A stretch of DNA of 64,000 bases, taken from assembly GCF_030547425.1 (NCBI RefSeq), contig NZ_JAUORH010000002.1, forward strand, positions 62,001-126,000. Direction: 5' to 3'. The translations under genes were made by a program, and so were the position numbers. Below, in pieces: positions 7,769 through 16,657 of the stretch (positions are counted from its first letter, which is position 1; every line of letters begins with the position of its first letter). This DNA is from Tenacibaculum sp. 1_MG-2023 (lineage in GTDB: Bacteria; Bacteroidota; Bacteroidia; Flavobacteriales; Flavobacteriaceae). The notes below the pieces were generated by a model, which was not told where the DNA came from, did not search any database, and worked only from the letters and a program-made list of their open reading frames with translations.

Positions 7769-7866
7769 AGCTATCACAGTGTTTTATTATAAAAAATATC
7801 TTTAGAGTTTTCATTCTAGTATTGAATCTATTCGCATTATAAAAATTTATACATAGAGCCACAACA

Positions 7867-8343
7867 TTAGAAAGGAACTTTTAATTTCCTTACTTTTTTC
7901 TTTTTAAGCTTCTTTAAATGCAGTGCCTTCTTATTATAATCAATAAAAGCTTTTCCTTGCTCTAAAATATCTGCTCCTATAATTCCATCTACCTCTTCAG
8001 CATCATGTTGTTTTAAAGCTGTATTTACATGTGTTAAGTCAAACAGAACCAAATCACACTCATTCGTCTTCCATTTCCCTATTTTAAGTGAATTGTTTTC
8101 TGATTTTTGTGTCTCCATATCGGTAGCACCTGCTCCTGCTGCTTTAATTTCACTTTCTTCAGAAATAAGTTTGAAACGTTCTATTAACTCCAATCCAACA
8201 CACGAATTAGAAGCTCCAGTATCTAAAATAAATCTTCCTTTAACACCGTTTATCTCTGCGTTCAACTCTAAATGATTCGTCACCATTTTTTTAAGTTTTA
8301 TCTTGATGTACTTCTTTTTTCGTAATACTTTTTTCAAACTTGC
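7867..8343 (-). CDS. Retropepsin-like clan AA aspartyl protease
   Basis: 158 residues from ATG 8343 (MASLKKVLRK); the longer frame to 8406 would run into tatD and is rejected. The basic N-terminus precedes a single aspartyl-protease fold: ELNAEINGVKGRFILDTGAS with the catalytic DTGA triad, then a flap region, then GIIGADILEQGKAFIDYNKK, the second psi-loop. Such one-domain proteins act as homodimers like retroviral proteases. Bacterial members of this type are mostly uncharacterised. No signal peptide is seen, so it is probably cytoplasmic. It is divergent from tatD with only 39 bases between starts. Confidence 0.85.
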   Translation of the reverse strand, partial: ASLKKVLRKKKYIKIKLKKMVTNHLELNAEINGVKGRFILDTGASNSCVGLELIERFKLISEESEIKAAGAGATDMETQKSENNSLKIGKWKTNECDLVLFDLTHVNTALKQHDAEEVDGIIGADILEQGKAFIDYNKKALHLKKLKKKKVRKLKVPF

Positions 8344-8352
8344 CATTTCTCG

Positions 8353-8360
8353 TACTTTTG
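8353..8360 (+). promoter_or_regulatory. Putative -7 box of the tatD-ogt pair
   Basis: TACTTTTG matches TAnnTTTG and ends 22 bases before the tatD ATG at 8383. It supports that start and the shorter start of the divergent protease. Confidence 0.55.
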
Positions 8361-8382
8361 TCCCGTAAAGATACAGCAATAA

Positions 8383-9147
8383 ATGATTACAGATACACAC
8401 ACTCACTTATATTCAAGTCAGTTTGACGAAGACAGAAATGAAATGATACAACGTGCTAAAGAAGCTGGCGTTTCTCGTTTCTTTATTCCTGCGATTGATA
8501 GTTCGTATACAGAACGTATGTTTGATTTAGAAAAAAATTATCCGAGCGATGTGTTTTTAATGATGGGGTTGCATCCAACTTCAGTAAAAGAAAACTATCA
8601 AGAAGAATTAGCACATGTAAAAGAGTGGTTAGACAAACGTGATTTTTATGCGATTGGTGAAATTGGTATCGATTTGTATTGGGACAAAACTTTTTTATCG
8701 CAACAACAAGAAGCTTTTCGTACTCAAATTCAATGGGCAAAAGAGAAAAAGTTGCCGATTGTAATTCATTGTCGTGATGCCTTTGATGAAATTTTTGAAG
8801 TTTTAGAAACTGAAAAAGGAGACGATTTATACGGAATTTTCCACTGTTTTACAGGAACCTTAGAACAAGCTGAAAAAGCAATTTCTTATAATATGAAATT
8901 AGGAATTGGTGGTGTTGCAACCTTTAAAAATGGAAAAATTGATAAGTTTCTAAATCAAATAGATATCAAACATATTGTATTAGAAACTGATTCTCCTTAC
9001 TTAGCTCCTACTCCATACCGAGGAAAACGTAATGAAAGTAGCTACATAACTAATGTTGTGGATAAGTTAGTTGATATTTATGGATTAACTTTCGAAGAAA
9101 TTTCAGAAATTACAACGCAGAACTCTAAAAACGTTTTTGGTGTCTAA
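8383..9147 (+). CDS. TatD-family metal-dependent deoxyribonuclease
   Basis: 254-residue TIM-barrel metal hydrolase. The metal ligands are visible in order: DTHTH (residues 3-7), EIGID near 92-96, IHCRDAF near 128-133, HCFTG near 153-157 and ETDSPYLAP near 204-212. TatD enzymes are 3'-5' exonucleases and some have D-aminoacyl-tRNA deacylase activity; they are cytoplasmic. The last 11 bases overlap the start region of the methylguanine methyltransferase gene, so two DNA-related genes are translationally coupled. Length and motifs are normal. Confidence 0.93.
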   Translation: MITDTHTHLYSSQFDEDRNEMIQRAKEAGVSRFFIPAIDSSYTERMFDLEKNYPSDVFLMMGLHPTSVKENYQEELAHVKEWLDKRDFYAIGEIGIDLYWDKTFLSQQQEAFRTQIQWAKEKKLPIVIHCRDAFDEIFEVLETEKGDDLYGIFHCFTGTLEQAEKAISYNMKLGIGGVATFKNGKIDKFLNQIDIKHIVLETDSPYLAPTPYRGKRNESSYITNVVDKLVDIYGLTFEEISEITTQNSKNVFGV

Positions 9148-9622
9148 CCTACAAACCACATATTATAAAACTCCTATAGGAATTGCCAAAATAGAAGGTG
9201 ATGAAAATGGAATTCAATCAATTTCTGTAATAGATGATGACATTGAAACTCCAACAAAAGTTCCAACTTGTTTGCAAGAATGCGTTACCCAAGTAGATGA
9301 ATATTTTGCTGGAACAAGAACAGCGTTTGATCTAAAATTGAATCCGAAAGGAACAGTTTTTCAACAATCCGTTTGGGATGAACTGTTAAATATTCCCTTC
9401 GGAAGAACTAGATCTTATTTAGAGCAAACCAAACGATTAGGAGATGTAAAAGCTATTCGTGCGGTAGCCTCTGCCAATGGTAAAAATCCTATTTGGATCG
9501 TTATTCCGTGCCACAGAGTTGTAGGTTCTGATGGCTCGTTAACAGGATATGCAGGTGGTGTTTGGCGTAAAAAATGGTTATTGGAACACGAAAGTGGAGC
9601 AAAACAACAAACATTATTTTAA
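9137..9622 (+). CDS. Methylated-DNA-[protein]-cysteine S-methyltransferase (suicide DNA repair)
   Basis: About 161 residues. It removes O6-alkyl groups from guanine by irreversible transfer to its own cysteine. The active site IPCHRVVGSDGSLTGYAGG lies near residues 124-142. The wing-helix DNA-binding segment FQQSVWDELLNIPFGRTRSY and an Asn/Arg-finger region precede it. There is no ATG: the frame starts at TTG 9137 or GTG 9140, both inside the end of tatD, so translation probably depends on ribosomes finishing tatD. It lacks an Ada N-terminal domain, so it is the Ogt type. Confidence 0.9.
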   Translation: MVSNLQTTYYKTPIGIAKIEGDENGIQSISVIDDDIETPTKVPTCLQECVTQVDEYFAGTRTAFDLKLNPKGTVFQQSVWDELLNIPFGRTRSYLEQTKRLGDVKAIRAVASANGKNPIWIVIPCHRVVGSDGSLTGYAGGVWRKKWLLEHESGAKQQTLF

Positions 9623-9664
9623 TGTTATTTAGTTAAACTTAATTTCAACTTCTCATAATGAGAC

Positions 9665-9681
9665 TCCGAAACAAGTTCGGA
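9665..9681. repeat. Small inverted-repeat element of dispersed type
   Basis: TCCGAA (9665-9670), ACAAG, TTCGGA (9676-9681), embedded in GACTCCGAAACAAGTTCGGA followed by ATGAC. It resembles short intergenic palindromic elements I recall from many Flavobacteriaceae genomes. Only one copy was noticed here. It may also act as a weak terminator between convergent genes. Confidence 0.4.
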
Positions 9682-9691
9682 ATGACTATCG

Positions 9692-10138
9692 TCAATTTAA
9701 ATTGCGTTTTTCACTAAAAAACTTCTTCAACAAAAAGCCACATTCTTCTTCTAAAACTCCTGATATTACTTTTGTTTTTGGATGCAATTTGGTTTCTAAA
9801 ACAGAAAAACCAAGTTTAGGCTCACTAGCTCCGTACACTATTTTTCCTATTTGTGTCCAGTAACTTGCACCAGCGCACATTTGGCAAGGTTCTAACGTAA
9901 CGTACAACGTACAACCTTTCAAATATTTCCCTCCTAAAAAATCAGCTGCTGCAGTAAATGCCTGCATTTCTGCATGGGCGGTAACATCATTTAGCAATTC
10001 CGTTAAGTTATGTGCTCTCGCTATAATCTGGTTATTAAAAACAATGACCGCGCCCACAGGAACTTCGCCTTTATCAAAGGCTAGTTCAGCTTCCTGTAAA
10101 GCTTTTTTCATAAAGTAGGTGTCGTCAAATGGATTCAT
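9692..10138 (-). CDS. tadA: tRNA-specific adenosine deaminase / nucleoside deaminase
   Basis: 148 residues from ATG 10138 (MNPFDDTYFM). This start is preferred over the longer frame to 10222 because a TAnnTTTG box lies at 10166-10173 and the length then fits the family. Zinc ligands and the catalytic Glu are HAE at residues 55-57 and PCQMC at 84-88. TadA converts A34 to inosine in tRNA-Arg(ACG), allowing wobble decoding. The related guanine deaminases are similar, so the exact substrate is inferred. The gene is divergent from the LpxH-like gene. Confidence 0.85.
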   Translation of the reverse strand: MNPFDDTYFMKKALQEAELAFDKGEVPVGAVIVFNNQIIARAHNLTELLNDVTAHAEMQAFTAAADFLGGKYLKGCTLYVTLEPCQMCAGASYWTQIGKIVYGASEPKLGFSVLETKLHPKTKVISGVLEEECGFLLKKFFSEKRNLN

Positions 10139-10165
10139 CAATAAGGCTTTTTGCAAGTATATAAA

Positions 10166-10173
10166 CAAATGTA
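10166..10173 (-). promoter_or_regulatory. Putative -7 box of tadA
   Basis: The plus strand reads CAAATGTA, that is TACATTTG on the minus strand, 27 bases upstream of the chosen tadA ATG. Confidence 0.4.
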
Positions 10174-10232
10174 GCCAAAATTTGTTTGTGTAAACTCTAG
10201 GTAAAATACTTATTTTTACCAAAATTTACGAT

Positions 10233-10994
10233 TTGATTTCAATCAATATTTCTAATAATAAAAAAGTTTATTTTGCTTCCGATCAACATTTAGGAGCTCC
10301 AACTTCTGAAGCTAGTTTTCCTCGTGAACAAAAGTTTGTTGCATGGTTAAATAAAATAAAAAAAGACGCTGTGGCTATTTTTATTTTGGGTGATTTATTC
10401 GATTTTTGGTTCGAGTACAAAACAGTAGTTCCTAAAGGCTTCGTACGTGTTTTAGGTAAACTTGCTGAGCTAAAAGATAGCGGTATCCCGATTTACTTTT
10501 TTGTTGGGAATCACGACTTATGGATGCGTGATTATTTTGAAAAGGAATTAAACATTCCTGTATATCATTCTCCTCAAGAATTTAAAATTAACGATAAATT
10601 GTTTTTAATTGGTCATGGTGATGGATTAGGCCCTGGAGACAAAGGGTATAAACGCATGAAAAAAGTGTTTACCTTTCCGCTATTTCAATGGATGTTTCGC
10701 TGGTTACATCCAGATTTGGGAGTTCGATTAGGACAATATATGTCCGTAAAAAACAAATTGATTTCTGGTGATGAGGATGCTAAATTTTTAGGAGAAGACA
10801 ATGAGTGGCTGGTTCAGTATTGCAAACGAAAATTAGAAACTAAACACTATGATTATTTTGTGTTTGGGCACAGACATCTTCCTTTAGAGATTCAACTTAA
10901 AGAGAATAGTGTTTATTTAAATACTGGTGACTGGATTCAGTATTTTACCTATGCTGTTTTTGAAGATAATGTTTTAAGATTAAAAGAATATTAA
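10233..10994 (+). CDS. UDP-2,3-diacylglucosamine diphosphatase (LpxH-like)
   Basis: 253-residue calcineurin-like metallophosphoesterase. It should cleave UDP-2,3-diacylglucosamine to lipid X in lipid A synthesis at the inner membrane. Metal-binding blocks: FASDQHLGAP (residues 14-23), LGDLFDFWFEY near 47-57, GNHDLW near 96-101, GHGDGLGPGD near 129-138 and FGHRHLP near 212-218. The DQH form instead of DxH with a following loop is usual in Bacteroidetes LpxH. No ATG exists near the N-terminus; TTG 10233 is the best start (MISINISNN). The gene is divergent from tadA and ends at a hairpin shared with the SusD gene. Confidence 0.85.
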   Translation: MISINISNNKKVYFASDQHLGAPTSEASFPREQKFVAWLNKIKKDAVAIFILGDLFDFWFEYKTVVPKGFVRVLGKLAELKDSGIPIYFFVGNHDLWMRDYFEKELNIPVYHSPQEFKINDKLFLIGHGDGLGPGDKGYKRMKKVFTFPLFQWMFRWLHPDLGVRLGQYMSVKNKLISGDEDAKFLGEDNEWLVQYCKRKLETKHYDYFVFGHRHLPLEIQLKENSVYLNTGDWIQYFTYAVFEDNVLRLKEY

Positions 10995-10997
10995 AAC

Positions 10998-11030
10998 AAA
11001 AGGTTGAAAATATTACTATTCCAACCTTTT
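10998..11030. terminator. Bidirectional terminator
   Basis: Arms AAAAGGTTG (10998-11006) and CAACCTTTT (11022-11030), 15-base loop. It separates the convergent LpxH-like and SusD genes. Confidence 0.65.
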
Positions 11031-11057
11031 AGTCTATAATTAATTCAAATATTAACT

Positions 11058-12365
11058 TTAAATGTTTTCATTTGCTGGTATTGGCACTGCTGAAGGTACA
11101 TTATCTGTACTTCTATCGTTAGGTAATTCATCTAATTTATTAAACCTCCTCATATCAACCCATCTATGCCCTTCACCAAAAAGAGAATATCTTCTCTGCA
11201 TTAAAATTTCATTAGTTAATTCCATTTCTGAAGTTCCTCCTGTGTACGCTGCCAATCCTGCTGCATTTCTAATGACATTGATTGCCATTACAGCATCACT
11301 TGGCGAGCTAACCATATTTGCTTCTGCATATAACAATATTAATTCTTCATTTCTAATTACTGGTACGCTTTGAGTATTAGATTGATAAATCCATACATCA
11401 TGAGTCCCTATTAAACCTGAAGCTTCTCTCGGACTATCTCTTAACACAACTTTATCAACTCTACTATCATTTGCCTCAGCATCAGTAACAAAACTTTGAT
11501 GAGCAACCCTTACATTTGCTTCCTGATTTAATGCTATGAATAGTGGATTAGCTAAATCTGCTCCTGCTAATGAAAAAGTATGATATGCTCCAAGGTTTAA
11601 ATCTCCATTCATATTAATAAAAGAATCAGCTAATAAGGTTAAGACATTTGCGTAATTTCCCCTATATGCCTCTACTCTGGCATTGAGAGCTTTATTAAAC
11701 TTTAAAAAAGAAGAAGGTGTGTTAAAACCAGTGTATCCACTTCCTAATTCAAACGGAAAATCAGAACCACCATTTTCAAGATCCGTTGCAGCTTCTGATA
11801 ATAGATTAAAAATTGCTGTCAAAGCACTTGTATAATCAACAATTGGTCCCAAATTATCAGGATCACTAACATCTAAACGTATTCCATTACCTGCTTGATT
11901 ATTTGACAACATTAAAAATTCATGAGCCTTTAATGTATTTAATACCCCCCTAGTAGCTGCTATTTCTTCAGCTGAAAAGTCAGATGTAGTATTTTCCAAT
12001 CCTTGTAAAGCTAGATTAATACCCTTTATAGCTGCATATCTTGCGCCCCAAGGAGCGGTAGTATAAAAAGTGTTATTGTCTAAATTTCCAGTAACAACAT
12101 CACCTTCAAACCTTGGATCTGAATTTGTGAAATAATAATACTCCCTACCTAATATACTTTGCACATCAACCTGTGTAGCTAGACGAACTCTCATATCCGA
12201 CAAAACCCCTGAAACAGCTTGAGGTAGTTCCCCTCTAGATAAATCAGAAGATATAGACCCTGTGCTTGCTCCATTTAAACTTTCTCCACCATCAAGTTCA
12301 CAAGATGTAAGTCCTAGTAAGGTTATTGCTAAAGTTACTATACTTATTTTTTTTGCTATTTTCAT
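11058..12365 (-). CDS. SusD/RagB-family outer-membrane nutrient-binding lipoprotein
   Basis: 435 residues. The lipoprotein signal MKIAKKISIVTLAITLLGLTSC puts the lipidated Cys at 22. Helical TPR-like segments of the SusD fold follow (AARYAAIKGINLALQGLENT, an ALNARVEAYRGNYANVL region), and the C-terminal signature EELILLYAEANM...VINVIRNAAGL...RRYSLFGEGHRWVDMRRF is clear. It forms the lid of the SusC transporter and captures the substrate at the cell surface. It lies 17 bases downstream of susC and so is co-transcribed. It is somewhat shorter than many family members (about 500). The substrate cannot be read: no glycoside hydrolase or regulator adjoins. Confidence 0.93.
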   Translation of the reverse strand: MKIAKKISIVTLAITLLGLTSCELDGGESLNGASTGSISSDLSRGELPQAVSGVLSDMRVRLATQVDVQSILGREYYYFTNSDPRFEGDVVTGNLDNNTFYTTAPWGARYAAIKGINLALQGLENTTSDFSAEEIAATRGVLNTLKAHEFLMLSNNQAGNGIRLDVSDPDNLGPIVDYTSALTAIFNLLSEAATDLENGGSDFPFELGSGYTGFNTPSSFLKFNKALNARVEAYRGNYANVLTLLADSFINMNGDLNLGAYHTFSLAGADLANPLFIALNQEANVRVAHQSFVTDAEANDSRVDKVVLRDSPREASGLIGTHDVWIYQSNTQSVPVIRNEELILLYAEANMVSSPSDAVMAINVIRNAAGLAAYTGGTSEMELTNEILMQRRYSLFGEGHRWVDMRRFNKLDELPNDRSTDNVPSAVPIPANENI

Positions 12366-12382
12366 TGTTATTCTTTTTAAAA

Positions 12383-15364
12383 TTAAAACTGTGCTGATAG
12401 ATGGAACATGTATCTTTTAGAAGATGGGAAAGGAGTCACCTCAACCCCAGTAGAGAGCCCGTTTCCTCCAAAATTAGACACTTCTGGATCATAACTATTA
12501 TAATCAAAAATATTGATTAGATTATTCCCAGAGAAACCGAGTTTTAGACTAGAAACTGCTCCACTAAAAACATTTTCTAACACTTCTTTATCAAAACTAT
12601 AATACAATCCTAATTCTCTAAGTCTTAAATAAGAAGCATCTTCTACAAAAGGTCTTGCATTACCAGCAAACAAACCATTATTAATCCTATAGGTTCCATT
12701 TGGAATAACTCCATTTGGATCTAAAGTAATCTCATCATAATCATTACTAGTTCCCCCAAAATCTGACAATAATTTAGATAAGTTTATATTATCTCCTCCT
12801 TTTTTCCAGTGCCATAAAAATGATAGGCTTATATTTTTATATTTTAAAGTATTATTAAATGACATTTGAAAATCTGGCTCAGCATCTCCTAATTTTATCA
12901 CAGGTGTTCCTGGTCCAGTCGTCCCAACAATTTGAGTTACACTTTTTCCTTCTTCAATTTGAAACTGCCCTAAACTATTACCAAAACCTCCAAGGTTAAA
13001 TGTTGGAACATTCAGTTTTGTCATTTTCGACCTATTCCTATACCAGCTAATTCCTGAATCCCATGTAAAATCTTCTGAGTCAAAAACCTTCGCATTCAAC
13101 CCTACTTCAATACCTTTATTTTGGAGTTCTCCAGCATTTACCCACTCTGTAACATACCCCGTAGATGGCTCAATATTAGCAGTCAATAACAAATCTTCTA
13201 CATCTTTCTTATAATATGTGAATTCTAAAGACAATCTATCATTTAAAAAACCTGCATCAAATCCTACTTCTAATTCTTTTTGTCTTTCTGGTTTTATATC
13301 AGCATTTCCTCTAGTTCCTGGTACAATAATACCTACGTTCCCGTCTATTGAAGTATTTCCATATGTAGTATATAAAGAACCAAATGCAGCAAAAGTTCCT
13401 GCTTCACCATAAGCCGCTCTCAATTTCAATCTATTAAATCCTTTTTTCTCTCCCCAAAACTTAAAATTATGCAGATTCGTAGCTAAAGATGCTTTTGGAT
13501 AATAAAACAGCTCATTTGGATCTCCATTATTTGTTGATTTATCTCCTCTTACGCCTAAAGTTGCAATTATCTTGTTTTGATAATTAATAGCCTCTTGAAC
13601 ATAAAATCCAAAATCTTCTTGTTCTAATCTAAATTGATTAACATTTTGATTAGCACTTTGGTCTACATTTGTTTCTGAAGCAATCAAATCTGTTGCTGTT
13701 ACCCTCACTATATTTTGAGAAAATTGTTCGTTTGTAAGACCTGCTTGTGTTGCGAATCTTAGATCATTTTTTGTACTAAAATTATGCACTAAAAAAGCTG
13801 AATAGTTTGAATTTGTATTTACCGTATTACTAATTGCAGTAAGACCATTTACCCCACCATTATCAGGCCTCATAAACTGTAATTCTTTAGGGAAAATTAC
13901 AGTAGCTGTAAGAGTATAATGATCTGTACCAGCTTTAGCCACAAATTTTAAACTTGAATTATCATTTCTATACAGATCATATTCATAAGACCCTCCAACA
14001 ATAAATCTTTTAATTTTTTCGTTGTTAGTCATCAAATCTCTTGTTTGAAGAGGATTTGAAGAATTATTAGGGTGATCTGGATAGTTACCATTTGTATCTG
14101 GCAATAAGTAATCCCAAGGTCTTGTCGCTGTTAAAGCTACCCCAATAGTCGCACCTGAGTTATCATTATTAAAAAAACCTCTATCAGCTGAAGAATTTAT
14201 ATAATTACTTGATAATGATATTTTCATTTTTTCATTTAACTGATGCCCTAAATTCAATCTTACTGAAGTCTTATCATATCCTGTATTTTTTACAATTCCA
14301 TCTTCTTGACTTCTTGAAAAACCTGCAAAGTAAGTTGTCTTTTCAGACCCTCCCGATAAACTTAAATTAGTCTTTGTTATTATTCCTTTTTCTCCAAATA
14401 ATTCTTTTTCATAATCTCTTAATCTACCAGCATTTTTTGCTGCTGTGTAAAGCACACCTTCTCCTGGAAATTGAGACTCAACTAATTCTTCTGTCCATTT
14501 TCTTTGTCCTTGTAAATTAATTATTTCATTAAACCCCACAGATTGTGAAAAATTCACTCTGGCTTTTCCTGTTTTACCTGATTTAGTTGTTATAATTACA
14601 ACTCCAGCCGCACCTCTTGAACCGTAAATAGCTGAAGCTGAGGCCCCTTTTAATATCTCTATGTTTTCTATATCATTCGGATTAATATCTGCTATCCTGT
14701 TAGTAGCATTATCTTGAGAAGAAGCATTACCACCTGTTGAAGCTTGAGAAACTGCATTTAGCCCTCCAGAAGAAATACTGCTATTATCTACATAAACACC
14801 ATCTATAATATACAAAGGTTGAGAATTACCATTAATTGATGTTACTCCCCTTAACTTCACAGACAATCCTCCTCCTGGTGCTCCTGAATTCGATGTTATC
14901 ACAGCTCCTGTAAACTTCCCTGCTAAAGCCCCGTCTAATGTTTGTGGTGGTGCAACCCCTGCCAGCTTTTCAGCAGAAATAGTAGCTACAGAATTTGCTA
15001 AGTTTTTTCTTTTCACAGTAGATGCTAGCCCCGAGATCACTACTTCTTCTAAAACATCAGAATCTTCTCGTAATGTTACTTGTAAAAAAGCATTCGTATC
15101 GGCAATATTTCTTTCTACTGTAACAAACCCTAAGGAAGATATTGTTACTACTGCCGGAAGGTTTTTTATATTTAAACTAAATTCACCATTCTCATTAGAA
15201 GTGGTACCATTTGTTGTTCCTTTCTCTATAATATTTGCAAAAGGAATACTTTCTCCATTTACATCCACAATTTTTCCTTTTATTGTTTGCCCGTAAACAA
15301 AACCAGAAAACAGAAAAATAAGTGCGTTAATTAGCAACGTTTTGCTAAAAGACATTTTCTTCAT
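12383..15364 (-). CDS. SusC/RagA-family TonB-linked outer-membrane transporter
   Basis: 993 residues. A signal peptide (residues 1-25) is followed by a carboxypeptidase-D regulatory-like domain (about 27-100, TIKGKIVDVNGESIPFANI) and the plug domain (about 115-240). The plug has the SusC signature LYIIDGVYVDN and ILKGASASAIYGSRGAAGVV. A 22-strand beta-barrel ends with FPSSKRYMFHLSAQF, a typical aromatic-terminated last strand. It imports oligomers captured by SusD, powered by TonB-ExbBD. Together with the downstream SusD gene it forms a two-gene operon without enzymes or a sensor, so the ligand is unknown. No good TAnnTTTG box is seen upstream. Confidence 0.95.
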   Translation of the reverse strand: MKKMSFSKTLLINALIFLFSGFVYGQTIKGKIVDVNGESIPFANIIEKGTTNGTTSNENGEFSLNIKNLPAVVTISSLGFVTVERNIADTNAFLQVTLREDSDVLEEVVISGLASTVKRKNLANSVATISAEKLAGVAPPQTLDGALAGKFTGAVITSNSGAPGGGLSVKLRGVTSINGNSQPLYIIDGVYVDNSSISSGGLNAVSQASTGGNASSQDNATNRIADINPNDIENIEILKGASASAIYGSRGAAGVVIITTKSGKTGKARVNFSQSVGFNEIINLQGQRKWTEELVESQFPGEGVLYTAAKNAGRLRDYEKELFGEKGIITKTNLSLSGGSEKTTYFAGFSRSQEDGIVKNTGYDKTSVRLNLGHQLNEKMKISLSSNYINSSADRGFFNNDNSGATIGVALTATRPWDYLLPDTNGNYPDHPNNSSNPLQTRDLMTNNEKIKRFIVGGSYEYDLYRNDNSSLKFVAKAGTDHYTLTATVIFPKELQFMRPDNGGVNGLTAISNTVNTNSNYSAFLVHNFSTKNDLRFATQAGLTNEQFSQNIVRVTATDLIASETNVDQSANQNVNQFRLEQEDFGFYVQEAINYQNKIIATLGVRGDKSTNNGDPNELFYYPKASLATNLHNFKFWGEKKGFNRLKLRAAYGEAGTFAAFGSLYTTYGNTSIDGNVGIIVPGTRGNADIKPERQKELEVGFDAGFLNDRLSLEFTYYKKDVEDLLLTANIEPSTGYVTEWVNAGELQNKGIEVGLNAKVFDSEDFTWDSGISWYRNRSKMTKLNVPTFNLGGFGNSLGQFQIEEGKSVTQIVGTTGPGTPVIKLGDAEPDFQMSFNNTLKYKNISLSFLWHWKKGGDNINLSKLLSDFGGTSNDYDEITLDPNGVIPNGTYRINNGLFAGNARPFVEDASYLRLRELGLYYSFDKEVLENVFSGAVSSLKLGFSGNNLINIFDYNSYDPEVSNFGGNGLSTGVEVTPFPSSKRYMFHLSAQF

Positions 15365-15551
15365 AAAATTTAAGTTTAAAGTTAGTAGAAGCTAAATTTC
15401 TTTTTTTTTATCCATAAAAACAAATTATAAACAACTTATTTTCAGCTACATAAAACACACAACCAAAAACTTAACTTTAAAGAACAATACCTTTTAGCTT
15501 GTAAATACAAGGTTTAACCAACTTTTAACAACTAAAAAAACACTATTATTG

Positions 15552-15559
15552 TAGCTTTG
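15552..15559 (+). promoter_or_regulatory. Putative -7 box of the moxR-bat operon
   Basis: TAGCTTTG matches TAnnTTTG, 32 bases before the moxR ATG. The rest of the 227-base divergent region (15365-15591) is A/T-rich with no other recognisable site. Confidence 0.5.
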
Positions 15560-15591
15560 TTTCATAAAAATTCTAATTTATTTCAATTACT

Positions 15592-16581
15592 ATGGATATA
15601 GATGTAAGAGCCATCAATGAAAAAATAGAAAGAGAAAGTGCTTTTGTAGACTTATTAACTACAGAGATGAATAAAGTAATTGTAGGTCAAAAACACATGA
15701 TTGAACGATTACTAATTGGACTTTTAGGAAATGGACATATCTTATTAGAAGGTGTACCTGGGCTAGCAAAAACATTGGCAATTAACACACTTTCTAAAGC
15801 TGTTGACGGAAGTTTTAGTCGTGTTCAGTTTACTCCAGATTTATTACCTGCCGATGTAGTAGGTACCATGATATACAATGTAAAAGAAAATGACTTCTCA
15901 ATTAAAAAGGGACCTATTTTTGCCAATTTTGTATTAGCCGATGAAATTAACCGTGCGCCTGCTAAAGTTCAATCTGCTTTATTAGAAGCCATGCAAGAGC
16001 GTCAAATTACGATTGGTGATGAAACTTTTAAGTTAGATGAGCCTTTCTTAGTAATGGCTACTCAAAACCCAGTAGAGCAAGAAGGAACTTATCCGCTCCC
16101 TGAAGCACAGGTAGATCGTTTTATGTTAAAAACAGTAATTGATTACCCAAAATTACAAGACGAGCAGCTTATTATGCGTCAAAACTTAAACGGAAGTTTT
16201 CAAAAAATAAATCCTGTAATTTCAATAGAACAAATTATTAAAGCTCGTAACGTAGTTAATGAGGTTTATATGGATGAAAAAATTGAAAAATATATCTTAG
16301 ATATTGTTTTTGCAACTCGTTATCCTGAAAAATATAATTTAGAAAAACTACAACCACTTATCAGTTTTGGTTCTTCTCCTCGTGGTAGTATTGCCTTAGC
16401 AAAAGCTGCAAAATGCTATGCTTTTATTAAACGAAGAGGGTATGTAATTCCTGAAGATGTTCGAGCAATCGTAAACGATGTTTTACGTCATAGAATTGGT
16501 ATTACGTATGAAGCCGAAGCTGAGAATATAACATCTATAGATATTATCAATTCTATTATTAACGAAGTGCAAGTACCTTAA
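15592..16581 (+). CDS. MoxR-family AAA+ ATPase
   Basis: 329-residue AAA+ chaperone. Walker A GVPGLAKT lies near residues 54-61 and Walker B LADEINRAPAKVQSALLEAM near 114-132. Sensor 1 is in MATQNPVEQEGTYPLPEAQ, and the lid domain is C-terminal. MoxR ATPases work with VWA proteins to mature or insert metal cofactors or assemble envelope complexes. It heads an operon with DUF58, a BatD-like protein and BatA-E, the Bacteroides aerotolerance arrangement. Cytoplasmic. Its partner is probably the DUF58/VWA proteins encoded next. Confidence 0.95.
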   Translation: MDIDVRAINEKIERESAFVDLLTTEMNKVIVGQKHMIERLLIGLLGNGHILLEGVPGLAKTLAINTLSKAVDGSFSRVQFTPDLLPADVVGTMIYNVKENDFSIKKGPIFANFVLADEINRAPAKVQSALLEAMQERQITIGDETFKLDEPFLVMATQNPVEQEGTYPLPEAQVDRFMLKTVIDYPKLQDEQLIMRQNLNGSFQKINPVISIEQIIKARNVVNEVYMDEKIEKYILDIVFATRYPEKYNLEKLQPLISFGSSPRGSIALAKAAKCYAFIKRRGYVIPEDVRAIVNDVLRHRIGITYEAEAENITSIDIINSIINEVQVP

Positions 16582-16657
16582 TCAATTATCAATAAGCAAT
16601 TATCAGCTTAAAATATTTTACTGATTAATTGATAACTGTTAACTGACAATTGAAAAT
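16582..16657. repeat. Spacer with direct and inverted CAATTATCA repeats
   Basis: CAATTATCA occurs at 16583-16591 and 16597-16605, and an inverted relative (AATTGATAACTG) at 16627-16638. It is the only sizeable gap in the first half of the operon. The repeats could fold into a weak hairpin between moxR and the DUF58 gene; a function is not evident. Confidence 0.35.

Noticed and set aside
11058-15364. Polysaccharide utilisation locus
   Set aside because: Only SusC and SusD are present; no carbohydrate-active enzyme or regulator accompanies them.
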